Below are positions 6,731-13,087 of a DNA stretch of 13,834 nucleotides, one piece after another. A program made the position numbers and the translations under genes. Where the stretch lies: contig JAPZAN010000044.1 in NCBI GenBank assembly GCA_027460605.1, positions 1 to 13,834 on the forward strand, in the 5' to 3' direction. Below the pieces are notes generated by a model, which saw only the letters and a program-made list of their open reading frames with translations, had not been told where the DNA came from and made no database searches. The stretch is from Candidatus Methanoperedens sp. (GTDB lineage Archaea; Halobacteriota; Methanosarcinia; Methanosarcinales; Methanoperedenaceae). Every line of letters begins with the position of its first letter. Position 1 is the stretch's first letter.

Positions 6731-7264
6731 TTACTGACCCTTCACGTGTTTGATAATATGCCCTATCTCTGGCATTACAAGTTCAAGGGCAAGTTTTACC
6801 GCATTTGGCGACCCCGGAAGGCAAAATATAACTTTCCCGCGCGCCACGCCTGCAATTGCCCTTGAAAGCATCATTGCATTTCCAATCTGCTCAATGCTCT
6901 TAAGCCTGAATAATTCCCCGAAACCAGGCATCTCTTTTTCAATGTAAGGCGAAAGTGCTTCGATGGTGACATCCGTAGGCGAAAGACCGGTTCCCCCGCT
7001 TGATATTATCACATCAGCCTCCGTATAAAGGCATTTCTTGAAGGCTTCCCTGACCATTTCCATATCGTCAGGAATTAATTCGTAATTCACAATCTTGCTG
7101 CCCTGCGCCTGTACCATTCCCCAGATAAGCTTTCCTGAAGCGTCCTCGGCACGCTCGGGGCGGTCTGTTTTCCCGTATTTTTCATACCTTGAAGTGCTTA
7201 TGGTCAGGATAGCGCATTTGAATGTTTTTTGTACATTTTCCTTGTGAAGCTGCGATGTGTCCAT
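6731..7264 (-). CDS. moaB: Molybdenum cofactor biosynthesis protein MoaB/Mog family
   Basis: Members of this family bind molybdopterin and adenylylate it with ATP before metal insertion; archaeal MoaB is the usual version. The protein has 177 residues. Diagnostic motifs: SSGGTG (88-93), SPTDVT (95-100), MPGFGE (112-117) and LPGSPNAV (149-156). The N-terminus is about 15 residues longer than the core fold. In methanogens and methanotrophs the product serves molybdo- or tungstopterin enzymes such as formylmethanofuran dehydrogenase, which fits the methanofuran gene nearby. A TATA-like box lies about 27 bases before the ATG and there is no ribosome site, so it is probably leaderless and the first gene of a moaB-transporter operon. 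Confidence 0.93.
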   Translation of the reverse strand: MDTSQLHKENVQKTFKCAILTISTSRYEKYGKTDRPERAEDASGKLIWGMVQAQGSKIVNYELIPDDMEMVREAFKKCLYTEADVIISSGGTGLSPTDVTIEALSPYIEKEMPGFGELFRLKSIEQIGNAMMLSRAIAGVARGKVIFCLPGSPNAVKLALELVMPEIGHIIKHVKGQ

Positions 7265-7284
7265 TAGGGGGTTCTTATATGTGA

Positions 7285-7294
7285 AATAATATAT
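7285..7294 (-). promoter_or_regulatory. TATA box for moaB
   Basis: On the minus strand this reads ATATATTATT, centred about 26 bases before the ATG at 7264. This suggests a leaderless transcript. Confidence 0.45.
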
Positions 7295-7348
7295 GAATGA
7301 TTCTGTTTACGGCATCTTTGTATCCCCAGCGCTATATATGACATTATA

Positions 7349-7363
7349 AGGCAAATCTTGCCT
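7349..7363. promoter_or_regulatory. Dyad AGGCAA-N3-TTGCCT upstream of the marker 8 promoter
   Basis: Perfect six-base arms surround ATC. The centre is 16 bases upstream of the centre of the TATA-like box at 7368-7377, where archaeal activators often bind. The moaB promoter lies on the other side of the same gap, so a regulator here could act on either gene. The role is inferred. Confidence 0.35.
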
Positions 7364-7367
7364 CAAC

Positions 7368-7377
7368 TTATAAAAAT
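7368..7377 (+). promoter_or_regulatory. TATA box for the marker 8 gene
   Basis: CTTATAAAAA is a good archaeal TATA sequence. It would place the transcription start near 7399, giving a leader of about 27 bases before the ATG at 7426. No clear ribosome site is seen in that leader. Confidence 0.45.
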
Positions 7378-7425
7378 TTGTCAATATCTTAATGATTAAT
7401 ACCCTCAAGAGCAATATAAATCATT

Positions 7426-8292
7426 ATGGCAAAAAAAGACAGGCATGTAATGGAAGCTCTCGGAAAGACCCGCGTGGTCGTTGAGAGCGGAAAAGTCGTT
7501 GAAGCCGGGGAACCGCAGACTGAATACTGCCCCATATTCGATAAAGTCCGCGGTATAAAGAAATTCACTTCAAAAACCGCAAAGGAAAATATCGAATTCA
7601 GGATTAAGGACTTCGGTTTGTTCACAGAGGATAGAGCCATTGAGATGGAAATTTTCGTAGGATTCGGAGCAAGCGAGACCTTCATGACAGGACTGCGCCG
7701 GGGACTTTTGGACACCTGCGTGACCGCATGCGACGGCGCGGGCACGGTGATTACCAGTAATCCCAAACTGGCGCAGGGTATGGGTTCCCGCATTTCAGGG
7801 CTTGTTGAGACCACGCCGATACCGAAGCTCATCAAACGGATACAAGAAGTGGACGGCATTGTCCTTGACCCGGAGACTGCGGCGCTTGACCAGGTTGAAG
7901 GCGTGAAAAAAGCCATCGGGCTTGGTTACAAGAAGATAGGCGTCTCAGTCACCAACGCAAAAGATATGCGGACTATCCGTGAGCTTGAGGAGAAACACAA
8001 AGTACAGATCATCGGTTTTGGCGTTCATACAACCGGAATGCCTGAGGATGAAGCAAAGGAATTCCTGAACCTTGTGGATATGACCACAGGATGCACGTCA
8101 AAATGGATTCGCGGCTGTATCACAGGGAAAACGATAGCCCAGTTCGGCACAGCCATACCCATATTCGCAATAACGCAGTGCGGGAAAGAGCTGCTGCTTG
8201 AAAGGGCAAAAGAGGTTACAGACCCTATCCTGATAAATACGATGAAACTGCCAGTACAGCCAGATGAGAAGCAGCCAAGACCGCTTATCTAA
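7426..8292 (+). CDS. Methanogenesis marker protein 8 (DUF2099)
   Basis: The 288-residue protein matches the methanogenesis marker 8 family, found essentially only in archaea with methyl-coenzyme M reductase (Mcr). Its exact role is not established; a part in Mcr assembly, modification or activation is a common proposal. Recognisable parts are the N-terminal MEALGKTRVVVESGKVVE block, the TACDGAGTVI segment, the IGFGVHTTG strand-loop, and a cysteine set (C35, C98, C102, C223, C231, C252) that could bind a cluster or metal. The start lies 54 bases after the TATA box. A hairpin followed by a T-rich stretch ends the unit at 8321-8350. Its presence is the strongest evidence that the host is a methanogen or methane-oxidising archaeon. 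Confidence 0.9.
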   Translation: MAKKDRHVMEALGKTRVVVESGKVVEAGEPQTEYCPIFDKVRGIKKFTSKTAKENIEFRIKDFGLFTEDRAIEMEIFVGFGASETFMTGLRRGLLDTCVTACDGAGTVITSNPKLAQGMGSRISGLVETTPIPKLIKRIQEVDGIVLDPETAALDQVEGVKKAIGLGYKKIGVSVTNAKDMRTIRELEEKHKVQIIGFGVHTTGMPEDEAKEFLNLVDMTTGCTSKWIRGCITGKTIAQFGTAIPIFAITQCGKELLLERAKEVTDPILINTMKLPVQPDEKQPRPLI

Positions 8293-8320
8293 TTGAAACT
8301 GATTCCGTAAGAATTATTTT

Positions 8321-8350
8321 CTGCCGTAATTACTTTTCGGCAGATTTATT
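8321..8350 (+). terminator. Hairpin plus T-rich tail after marker 8
   Basis: CTGCCG (8321-8326) pairs with CGGCAG (8338-8343) around an 11-base loop, followed by ATTTATT. It lies 28 bases after the marker 8 stop and before the next promoter, so it is placed as a terminator. Archaea mostly rely on the U-tract, which is only moderate here. Confidence 0.45.
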
Positions 8351-8353
8351 TAG

Positions 8354-8360
8354 TTTAATA
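8354..8360 (+). promoter_or_regulatory. TATA-like box for the small exporter
   Basis: TTTAATA is centred 22 bases before the ATG at 8379. This is slightly closer than the other boxes here, so transcription would start at or just inside the codon, or the box is offset. Confidence 0.35.
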
Positions 8361-8362
8361 TG

Positions 8363-8376
8363 CGCTCTTTAGAGCG
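8363..8376. promoter_or_regulatory. Perfect dyad CGCTCT-TT-AGAGCG between TATA box and start codon
   Basis: Six-base perfect arms end 2 bases before the ATG. The dyad covers the expected transcription start, where a repressor would block RNA polymerase. The two-base spacer makes an RNA hairpin less likely than a DNA operator. There is no adjacent regulator gene. The operator role is inferred. Confidence 0.45.
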
Positions 8377-8378
8377 TC

Positions 8379-8804
8379 ATGGAACTCATCAGTTTAGTAA
8401 TTGTTGCTTTAATATCTATTTCTCCGGTGGGGGAGGAATTGATTGCAATACCTGCCGGGGTAGTTATGGGGCTGCCTGTTTATATTGTGACAGCGGTAGC
8501 GCTCGCTGCTAACTTCCTGCCAGTTCCCTTTATTTTTTTCGTTTTTGACCAGGGAAACAAGTATCCGAAAATCCAGAGCTGGCTTCGCAAGCGCAGGAAC
8601 AATAATGTTAAAAAATGGATGGAAAAGTATGGCGTTCTAGGTCTCTTGATTTTCACCCCATGGATGGGGGTTTATGCAACTGCCATTACCTGCGAACTCA
8701 TGGGTATGCAAAGGTTTAGAGTATGTGCTGCTGTTGCAGCAAGCCTAACTTTTTATGCAGTTATTGCTGCATTTCTTATTACCCTCGGAATCAACCTGAG
8801 ATAA
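8379..8804 (+). CDS. Small membrane exporter-like protein (COG2426 type)
   Basis: The 141-residue membrane protein resembles the family annotated as putative small multidrug export proteins (COG2426). It has a hydrophobic start (1-15), the conserved SPVGEELIAIPAG block (15-27), a helix through about 57, a basic cytoplasmic loop (KIQSWLRKRRNNNVKKW, 64-80), a re-entrant-like LLIFTPWMGVYAT (89-101), and a final helix (about 115-138). The function of the family is poorly proven; drug export is annotation by similarity only, and a small-solute transport role is equally possible. The start is preceded by a dyad covering the promoter. It is convergent with mfnB, with 24 bases between the stops and a short T-run (8806-8811) after its own. 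Confidence 0.7.
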   Translation: MELISLVIVALISISPVGEELIAIPAGVVMGLPVYIVTAVALAANFLPVPFIFFVFDQGNKYPKIQSWLRKRRNNNVKKWMEKYGVLGLLIFTPWMGVYATAITCELMGMQRFRVCAAVAASLTFYAVIAAFLITLGINLR

Positions 8805-8828
8805 ATTTTTCCAGAAGCCCAATAAATA

Positions 8829-9530
8829 TTAAAGACAAATCTCGGCCTTTAACCGTTCAACCAGTTCACGTTTGATGACAGAATTCCGGTCACCGCCGCA
8901 TACGCAGCCCCTGACCCCGATAATATCAGGTGAGATGCGTTTTAAGGAAGGAAGGTCCTTGAATTTTATCGTGCCTGCTATTGCTGTTTGAAGCCCCCTT
9001 TCTTTCGCGCCTGACACAAAATCCATCAGTTCCTTCTCTGTCAGGAATTCAAAAGTGGAACGCCCGTCCTTGATGCCGGTATCCATCATGACAACATCAA
9101 CGCCCGCCTGCGCGCCAACATCGGGAAGTTCAAACGGCGATATCGAATTGATTCTCCTGTAATCCGAATAGCCTGAAGCCACGACTTTCTTATTTTTGTC
9201 ATAATCCTTAACCGATCGGACGATATTTGTCAGCATTTCAAGCGCCTGCTCACGTGTCTGGATATCGTATAATCCAACCTTGATGTATTCGGCGCCTGCA
9301 ACAGCCGCTCCGAGCGCCGCCAGCGAGGCTGTCCCGGGTTTATAGTTAAAATCGCCAATTGTCGCGCTCACCGGGACATTTCCCGCCGCTTTTTTCACAG
9401 CCTTTATCATCCATGGGAAATTGGCCCCGAGTGAACCTTCTTTCGGGTTCTTTACATCTATGATATCCGCGCCGCCGAGTTTGCAAATATTTGCCTCTTC
9501 AACGTTAATGGGGCTTACGAGTAATTTCAT
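8829..9530 (-). CDS. mfnB: (5-formylfuran-3-yl)methyl phosphate synthase
   Basis: MfnB condenses two glyceraldehyde-3-phosphates into 4-(hydroxymethyl)-2-furancarboxaldehyde phosphate, the furan precursor of methanofuran, the first C1 carrier of methanogenesis. The 233-residue TIM barrel starts MKLLVSPINVEEA, as is typical. K27 (DVKNPKEGSLGAN) and D150/K154 (MMDTGIKDG) correspond in place to the catalytic lysines and aspartate described for the Methanocaldococcus enzyme, from memory. RGCVCGGDR near the C-terminus matches the phosphate-binding end of the family. A TATA box on the minus strand is centred 27 bases before the ATG and no ribosome site is seen, so the transcript is probably leaderless. 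It is divergent from the HisA-like gene across 34 bases. Confidence 0.95.
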   Translation of the reverse strand: MKLLVSPINVEEANICKLGGADIIDVKNPKEGSLGANFPWMIKAVKKAAGNVPVSATIGDFNYKPGTASLAALGAAVAGAEYIKVGLYDIQTREQALEMLTNIVRSVKDYDKNKKVVASGYSDYRRINSISPFELPDVGAQAGVDVVMMDTGIKDGRSTFEFLTEKELMDFVSGAKERGLQTAIAGTIKFKDLPSLKRISPDIIGVRGCVCGGDRNSVIKRELVERLKAEICL

Positions 9531-9553
9531 AACAATTAAACCAGATAACTACT

Positions 9554-9560
9554 CTTATAC
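9554..9560 (-). promoter_or_regulatory. TATA box for mfnB, abutting the HisA-like start
   Basis: GTATAAG on the minus strand is centred exactly 27 bases before the mfnB ATG and ends 4 bases before the ATG of the divergent gene. A weaker plus-strand AT-rich CAATTAAAC (9533-9541) is 28 bases before the other ATG, so the two promoters interlock. Confidence 0.55.
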
Positions 9561-9564
9561 ATTT

Positions 9565-10260
9565 ATGTTTCGAATTATTTTCGTGCTGGACTTACTTAAT
9601 GGTAATGCCGTCCATGCAGTAAGAGGCGAGAGAGCGAAATACCAGCCTGTGAAAGGAAGCGTTGTATGTGGTTCATCAGCACCGGCGGAGATAATATCAA
9701 CGGTTATGCCGAAAGAGGCATATATCGCTGACCTTGACTATTTGCAGCATCTCGGGGATAATTTTGCGCTTATTGGACAAATATCGGAAATGACAAAAAC
9801 CATGGTGGACATCGGTCCTAAAAACATGGATGATGTCAAAAAATGCGCGAGAATCGCAGATACGGTAATAATTGGCACAGAAACCGCTTCGCTTGACCTG
9901 ATAGCCGCAGCAGCAGAACGATTTCCCGGAAGGATTAATGTGAGCATCGACATGAAAAACGGCGTGGTGCTGACAAAGGACAGGAAACTTGAAATGAAGC
10001 CGCGAGAACTAATAAAAAAGTTAAATGATTATGACATCAAAGACATTATCATCCTGGAGTTGAGTAAAGTCGGCACAAGCGCGGGAATCGATGTGGATTT
10101 CTTGCAGGAAGTGGCCGGATTATCCAATCACAATATTCTTGTTGGCGGCGGGATCCGGGATATGGATGACATCTATGCTCTTGAGAAAATAGGTGTCAGC
10201 GGCGCGCTTGTGGCAACGGCTGTGCATAACGGGAAGATACCTGTTGAACTTATTCATTAA
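9565..10260 (+). CDS. HisA-related TIM-barrel protein (COG1411 type), not a true HisA
   Basis: The 231-residue barrel is related to HisA, the ProFAR isomerase of histidine synthesis. D9 (VLDLLNG) and D129 (SIDMKNG) match the two catalytic aspartates of HisA. T171 (KVGTSAG) and the C-terminal phosphate loop GGGIRD (194-199) with LVATAVHNGKI are also kept. However, the N-terminal-half phosphate loop, GGGIR in HisA, is here VDIGPKN (81-87), and the Asp of the usual RDGT is Val169. HisA needs both loops for its bis-phosphate substrate, so a substrate with one phosphate is more likely. I chose the ATG at 9565 because MFRIIFVLDL is the family start; the open frame back to 9421 lies inside mfnB. Divergence from mfnB suggests a role in methanofuran or related cofactor synthesis, or in central C1 metabolism; this is inference. 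Confidence 0.85.
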   Translation: MFRIIFVLDLLNGNAVHAVRGERAKYQPVKGSVVCGSSAPAEIISTVMPKEAYIADLDYLQHLGDNFALIGQISEMTKTMVDIGPKNMDDVKKCARIADTVIIGTETASLDLIAAAAERFPGRINVSIDMKNGVVLTKDRKLEMKPRELIKKLNDYDIKDIIILELSKVGTSAGIDVDFLQEVAGLSNHNILVGGGIRDMDDIYALEKIGVSGALVATAVHNGKIPVELIH

Positions 10261-10615
10261 AACATACTTCCAGATACCCGCAGTCATGACAAAACAGGGC
10301 TTTCCACTCGTCCAGAATCCCGGACAATTTAGCAGAAATTATCTTCCAGTCAACTATCTCGCCGGGTTTTAACCTCAACAACCTGAGAGCTTCCCTGTCC
10401 TGAAGCAGGATTTTTTCATCCGTGTAATCGCTGTTTGCGCATTTGTTATCTCCCAGATAAGGACACATGGCGCAGACCTCGTCGGGTCCTGCTACTACTT
10501 CCACGTTTTCTTTACCGATAACTGAATAAATGTTCCTGATGAAATCCTCCGAATAGCCTTCGCCCCTGAAAAAATTAAGGCAGATGAGATGATGGCCCCG
10601 GAGTTTTGCTTTCAT
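10250..10615 (-). CDS. DUF1284 cysteine-rich protein
   Basis: The 121-residue protein matches DUF1284: it opens with RGHHLICLNFFRGEGYS and has two cysteine clusters, C48/C51/C59 (CAMCPYLGDNKC) and C109/C112/C118 (CHDCGYLEVC), plus C12 and H8-H9. This suggests an iron-sulfur cluster or zinc, and a possible redox or metal-handling role; no function is established to my knowledge. Its last 11 bases overlap the end of the convergent HisA-like gene. A minus-strand TATA-like ATTAATATGA (10641-10650) lies about 30 bases before the ATG, and no ribosome site is seen. Confidence 0.85.
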   Translation of the reverse strand: MKAKLRGHHLICLNFFRGEGYSEDFIRNIYSVIGKENVEVVAGPDEVCAMCPYLGDNKCANSDYTDEKILLQDREALRLLRLKPGEIVDWKIISAKLSGILDEWKALFCHDCGYLEVCFNE

Positions 10616-10640
10616 GGATGAACACGCAAAGAGCTTCCAA

Positions 10641-10650
10641 TCATATTAAT
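10641..10650 (-). promoter_or_regulatory. TATA-like box for the DUF1284 gene
   Basis: On the minus strand it reads ATTAATATGA, about 30 bases before the ATG at 10615. It is back-to-back with the pncB promoter in the same 96-base gap. Confidence 0.35.
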
Positions 10651-10676
10651 AATTTTGTGAAAAAAGATTTCAGAAA

Positions 10677-10686
10677 CTTTTAATTA
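10677..10686 (+). promoter_or_regulatory. TATA-like box for pncB
   Basis: ACTTTTAATT is centred about 30 bases before the ATG at 10712. Transcription would start within a few bases of the codon. No ribosome site precedes it. Confidence 0.4.
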
Positions 10687-10711
10687 TCCATCCATCCCAT
10701 CACTTCATTAT

Positions 10712-12058
10712 ATGACTGAAGCTCTCCGCACCGACCTTTACCAGCTTACCATGATGCAGGCATACTGGAAATCCGGGCATAATCCCGAAGCCACTTTCGA
10801 TTATTTCGTCAGGAAAATCCCATTCGGCTCATATCTTATAACCGCAGGATTGACCTATGTCATGGATTACATCGAGAACCTGCGCTTTGAGGATGATGAC
10901 ATCGAATACTTAATGACACAGGGCTTTGATTCAGAATTCCTTGAGCAGCTCCGGCATTTCAGGTTCACTGGCGACATCCTTGCTATGCCCGAGGGCAGTA
11001 TCGCTTTCCCACTTGAGCCCATCATCAGGGTAACCGCCCCCATAATCGAAGCGCAGCTCATCGAAACCTTCCTTCTCAACAAGATGAACTTCTCAACCCT
11101 TATAGCCACCAAAGCTTCACGCGTGGTCCATGCCGCAAAAGGCAGGTCGATAGCTGAGTTCGGGCTTCGAAGGGCACAGGGGGACGGGCATCTTGAGGCG
11201 ACCCGCGCCACATACATCGGCGGTTGCACCTCCACGTCCAATGTGATGGCAGGGAAGAAACTGGGCATCCCGGTATCAGGCACGATGGCGCATTCTTTTG
11301 TCACGAGTTTTGACCATGAGATTGACTCCTACCGCGCCTATGCAGAGGCTTTCCCGAAACGATGTTTCCTGCTCATCGACACCTATGATAGCATTGAAGG
11401 CGCAAAAAAAGCCGTTATCGTGGGAAAGGAGCTTGAAAAGAAAGGGGAAAAACTTCTTGGCGTTAGGCTTGATAGCGGCGATTTAGCAGAGCTTTCAAAA
11501 CATGTCAGAAAAATCCTTGACGATGCAGGGCTTGATTATGTAAAAATAGTGGCAAGCGGCGACCTCAATGAATGGAAGATAGAAGAGCTTATGAAAAAAG
11601 GCGCCAGGATAGATATGTTCGGCGTGGGCACCGAGCTTATCACAGGCCGCCCCACACCTGCGCTTGATGGTATTTACAAGCTCTCTGATGTTGTGGAACA
11701 CGGAAAGCATATACCCAAGATGAAACTTTCTGAAGAGACCGTAAAAGCCACGCTTCCCGGTAAAAAACGCGTGTGGCGCTTCTTCGAGGATGGAAAGTTC
11801 AAAGAAGATATCATATCGCTGGATGATGAAATCATTGATAATGCAAAACCTTTGCTGGAGCAGGTTGTTAAAAATGGGAAAATCGTCTGTAAAAGGCACT
11901 CGCTTGATGAGATAAGGCAAGTGGCGGCAGATAATTTCCCAGATTTGCCTGATAAATACAAAAAACTTGAAGGCGCGCCCGTATATCCTGTTGAGTTCAG
12001 TGCCGGGCTGGCAGCTCTCCGGGAAACTATTATTGAAAAAATAAAAAGGGAAGAATAG
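10712..12058 (+). CDS. pncB: Nicotinate phosphoribosyltransferase
   Basis: The enzyme joins nicotinate to phosphoribosyl pyrophosphate, with ATP, to give nicotinate mononucleotide, the entry step of NAD salvage. The 448-residue protein begins TDLYQLTMMQAYW, the standard family start. Further signatures are FGLRRAQGDGHLEATRA (150-166), GTMAHSFV with H194, which I take to be the phosphorylated histidine, and GVRLDSGDL (250-258) for the phosphoribosyl group, followed by FGVGTELITG. The C-terminal domain contains no unusual insertion. A TATA-like box lies just upstream. The ADP-ribosylglycohydrolase gene starts 11 bases after the stop, so the two are probably one transcript. Confidence 0.95.
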   Translation: MTEALRTDLYQLTMMQAYWKSGHNPEATFDYFVRKIPFGSYLITAGLTYVMDYIENLRFEDDDIEYLMTQGFDSEFLEQLRHFRFTGDILAMPEGSIAFPLEPIIRVTAPIIEAQLIETFLLNKMNFSTLIATKASRVVHAAKGRSIAEFGLRRAQGDGHLEATRATYIGGCTSTSNVMAGKKLGIPVSGTMAHSFVTSFDHEIDSYRAYAEAFPKRCFLLIDTYDSIEGAKKAVIVGKELEKKGEKLLGVRLDSGDLAELSKHVRKILDDAGLDYVKIVASGDLNEWKIEELMKKGARIDMFGVGTELITGRPTPALDGIYKLSDVVEHGKHIPKMKLSEETVKATLPGKKRVWRFFEDGKFKEDIISLDDEIIDNAKPLLEQVVKNGKIVCKRHSLDEIRQVAADNFPDLPDKYKKLEGAPVYPVEFSAGLAALRETIIEKIKREE

Positions 12059-12069
12059 TAGAAGCACCA

Positions 12070-13023
12070 ATGAAACCCCTTGAAAAGTTAAGAAGCAAAT
12101 ACACCGGTTGCATGCTCGGCGCTGCTATCGGTGATGCACTCGGGAAACAGAACGAAGGGCTGGGCAGGAAAGATATTCTTGAAAATGGATATGTCACGGA
12201 TTACGGCAAAGCCCGGGCGGGCTCTCCAGGGGAAAAACTCAGGGCAGGGCAATACACGGATGATACAGAACAAATGATTGTACTTGCGCAATCGTTGATT
12301 GAATGCAACGGATTTAATGCAGTGGATTTTGCAGGAAAGATAGCTAAGTGGGGTGCTGATGCCCAAAACGACCCTGTAAGGAAAAAACTTGTCGGCCCTT
12401 CAAGTGCTGCCGCAATTTCGCGATTGAATTCGGGAATAACATGGAAAGAGTCGGGAAGCGACATACCGTCCTGCGGCTCTGCTATGAGGGTAGCACCAAT
12501 CGGGCTTTTCTATAAAGACATGGATGAAATCGAATCAAACGCAGCCCTTTCATCCATACCCACGCATAACAGCAAAGGTGCAATCGCAGGTGCGGTGGCG
12601 GTCGCTATTGCCGTGCGAAGCGCACTCTGGGAAAAAGACTGCATCGAAATCATAAAAGATGCCGCGAGCAGGGCATCAAAATACGATACAGGTCTTGCAA
12701 AAAAGATAGAACTTTCATTTGAGAAAAAAGATGTTGAACCAGATAAAGTATTTGATGAACTCGGGACATCGTATCTGGTATACGATACTGTTCCGTGCGC
12801 TTTTTACTGTTTCTCGAGACATTTTGAAGCTCCCGAAAAGGCAATAACCGAAGCTGTAAATGCAGGCGGCGATACCGACTCCATTGCCTGTATGACAGGT
12901 GCATTGTGCGGGGCTCTGCATGGAATTGACGTTTTCCCGGAAAAATGGTTAAAAGGGCTTGAAAATAGGGAAATGATAGAACATCTTTCCAATGCGATTT
13001 GGAGAAAAAGCGAAAATATTTAA
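12070..13023 (+). CDS. ADP-ribosylglycohydrolase (DraG family)
   Basis: DraG/ARH enzymes remove ADP-ribose from modified proteins or small molecules using two magnesium ions. The 317-residue all-helical protein keeps the metal sites: GAAIGDALG (17-25), YTDDTEQM (62-69, with T63, D64 and D65) and AGGDTDS (265-271, with D268 and D270). Length and motif order are those of a complete enzyme. There is no nitrogenase gene and no DraT partner in the window, so the nitrogenase-reactivating role of classical DraG is not supported. Its place behind pncB suggests a link with NAD turnover: ADP-ribose and nicotinamide arise when NAD is used for ADP-ribosylation. The ribosome site is weak, which favours coupling to pncB. 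Confidence 0.92.
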   Translation: MKPLEKLRSKYTGCMLGAAIGDALGKQNEGLGRKDILENGYVTDYGKARAGSPGEKLRAGQYTDDTEQMIVLAQSLIECNGFNAVDFAGKIAKWGADAQNDPVRKKLVGPSSAAAISRLNSGITWKESGSDIPSCGSAMRVAPIGLFYKDMDEIESNAALSSIPTHNSKGAIAGAVAVAIAVRSALWEKDCIEIIKDAASRASKYDTGLAKKIELSFEKKDVEPDKVFDELGTSYLVYDTVPCAFYCFSRHFEAPEKAITEAVNAGGDTDSIACMTGALCGALHGIDVFPEKWLKGLENREMIEHLSNAIWRKSENI

Positions 13024-13037
13024 CTTTTATGCGGTAA

Positions 13038-13046
13038 GTTTAAATA
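13038..13046 (+). promoter_or_regulatory. Promoter of gar1-tfb
   Basis: GTTTAAATA within a long AT-rich run (13036-13066) fits an archaeal TATA box. Transcription would start about 13068, leaving a 20-base leader that includes the ribosome site at 13078. Confidence 0.45.
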
Positions 13047-13077
13047 GTACTTATAATAATATATAACTCTTTCGTTT

Positions 13078-13082
13078 GAGGT
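13078..13082 (+). promoter_or_regulatory. Ribosome binding site that sets a TTG start for gar1
   Basis: GAGGT lies 5 bases before the TTG at 13088, an ideal spacing. The alternative in-frame TTG at 13076 overlaps this site and has no ribosome site of its own. The protein from 13088 starts MKRLGTVLH, as Gar1 does. Confidence 0.65.
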
Positions 13083-13087
13083 CGAAA

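Noticed and set aside
7389..7916. 175-codon minus-strand ORF opposite marker 8
   Set aside because: Serine/proline-rich shadow of a recognised gene; no start signals.
9421..9564. N-terminal extension of the HisA-like protein
   Set aside because: It would lie antisense to the mfnB coding sequence; the family start matches MFRIIFVLDL at 9565.
11495..12070. 191-codon minus-strand ORF opposite pncB
   Set aside because: Shadow of the conserved pncB C-terminal region; the translation is phenylalanine-rich without recognisable motifs.
12070..13023. Nitrogenase reactivation by DraG
   Set aside because: No nif, draT or PII gene is in the window; family membership alone does not establish it.
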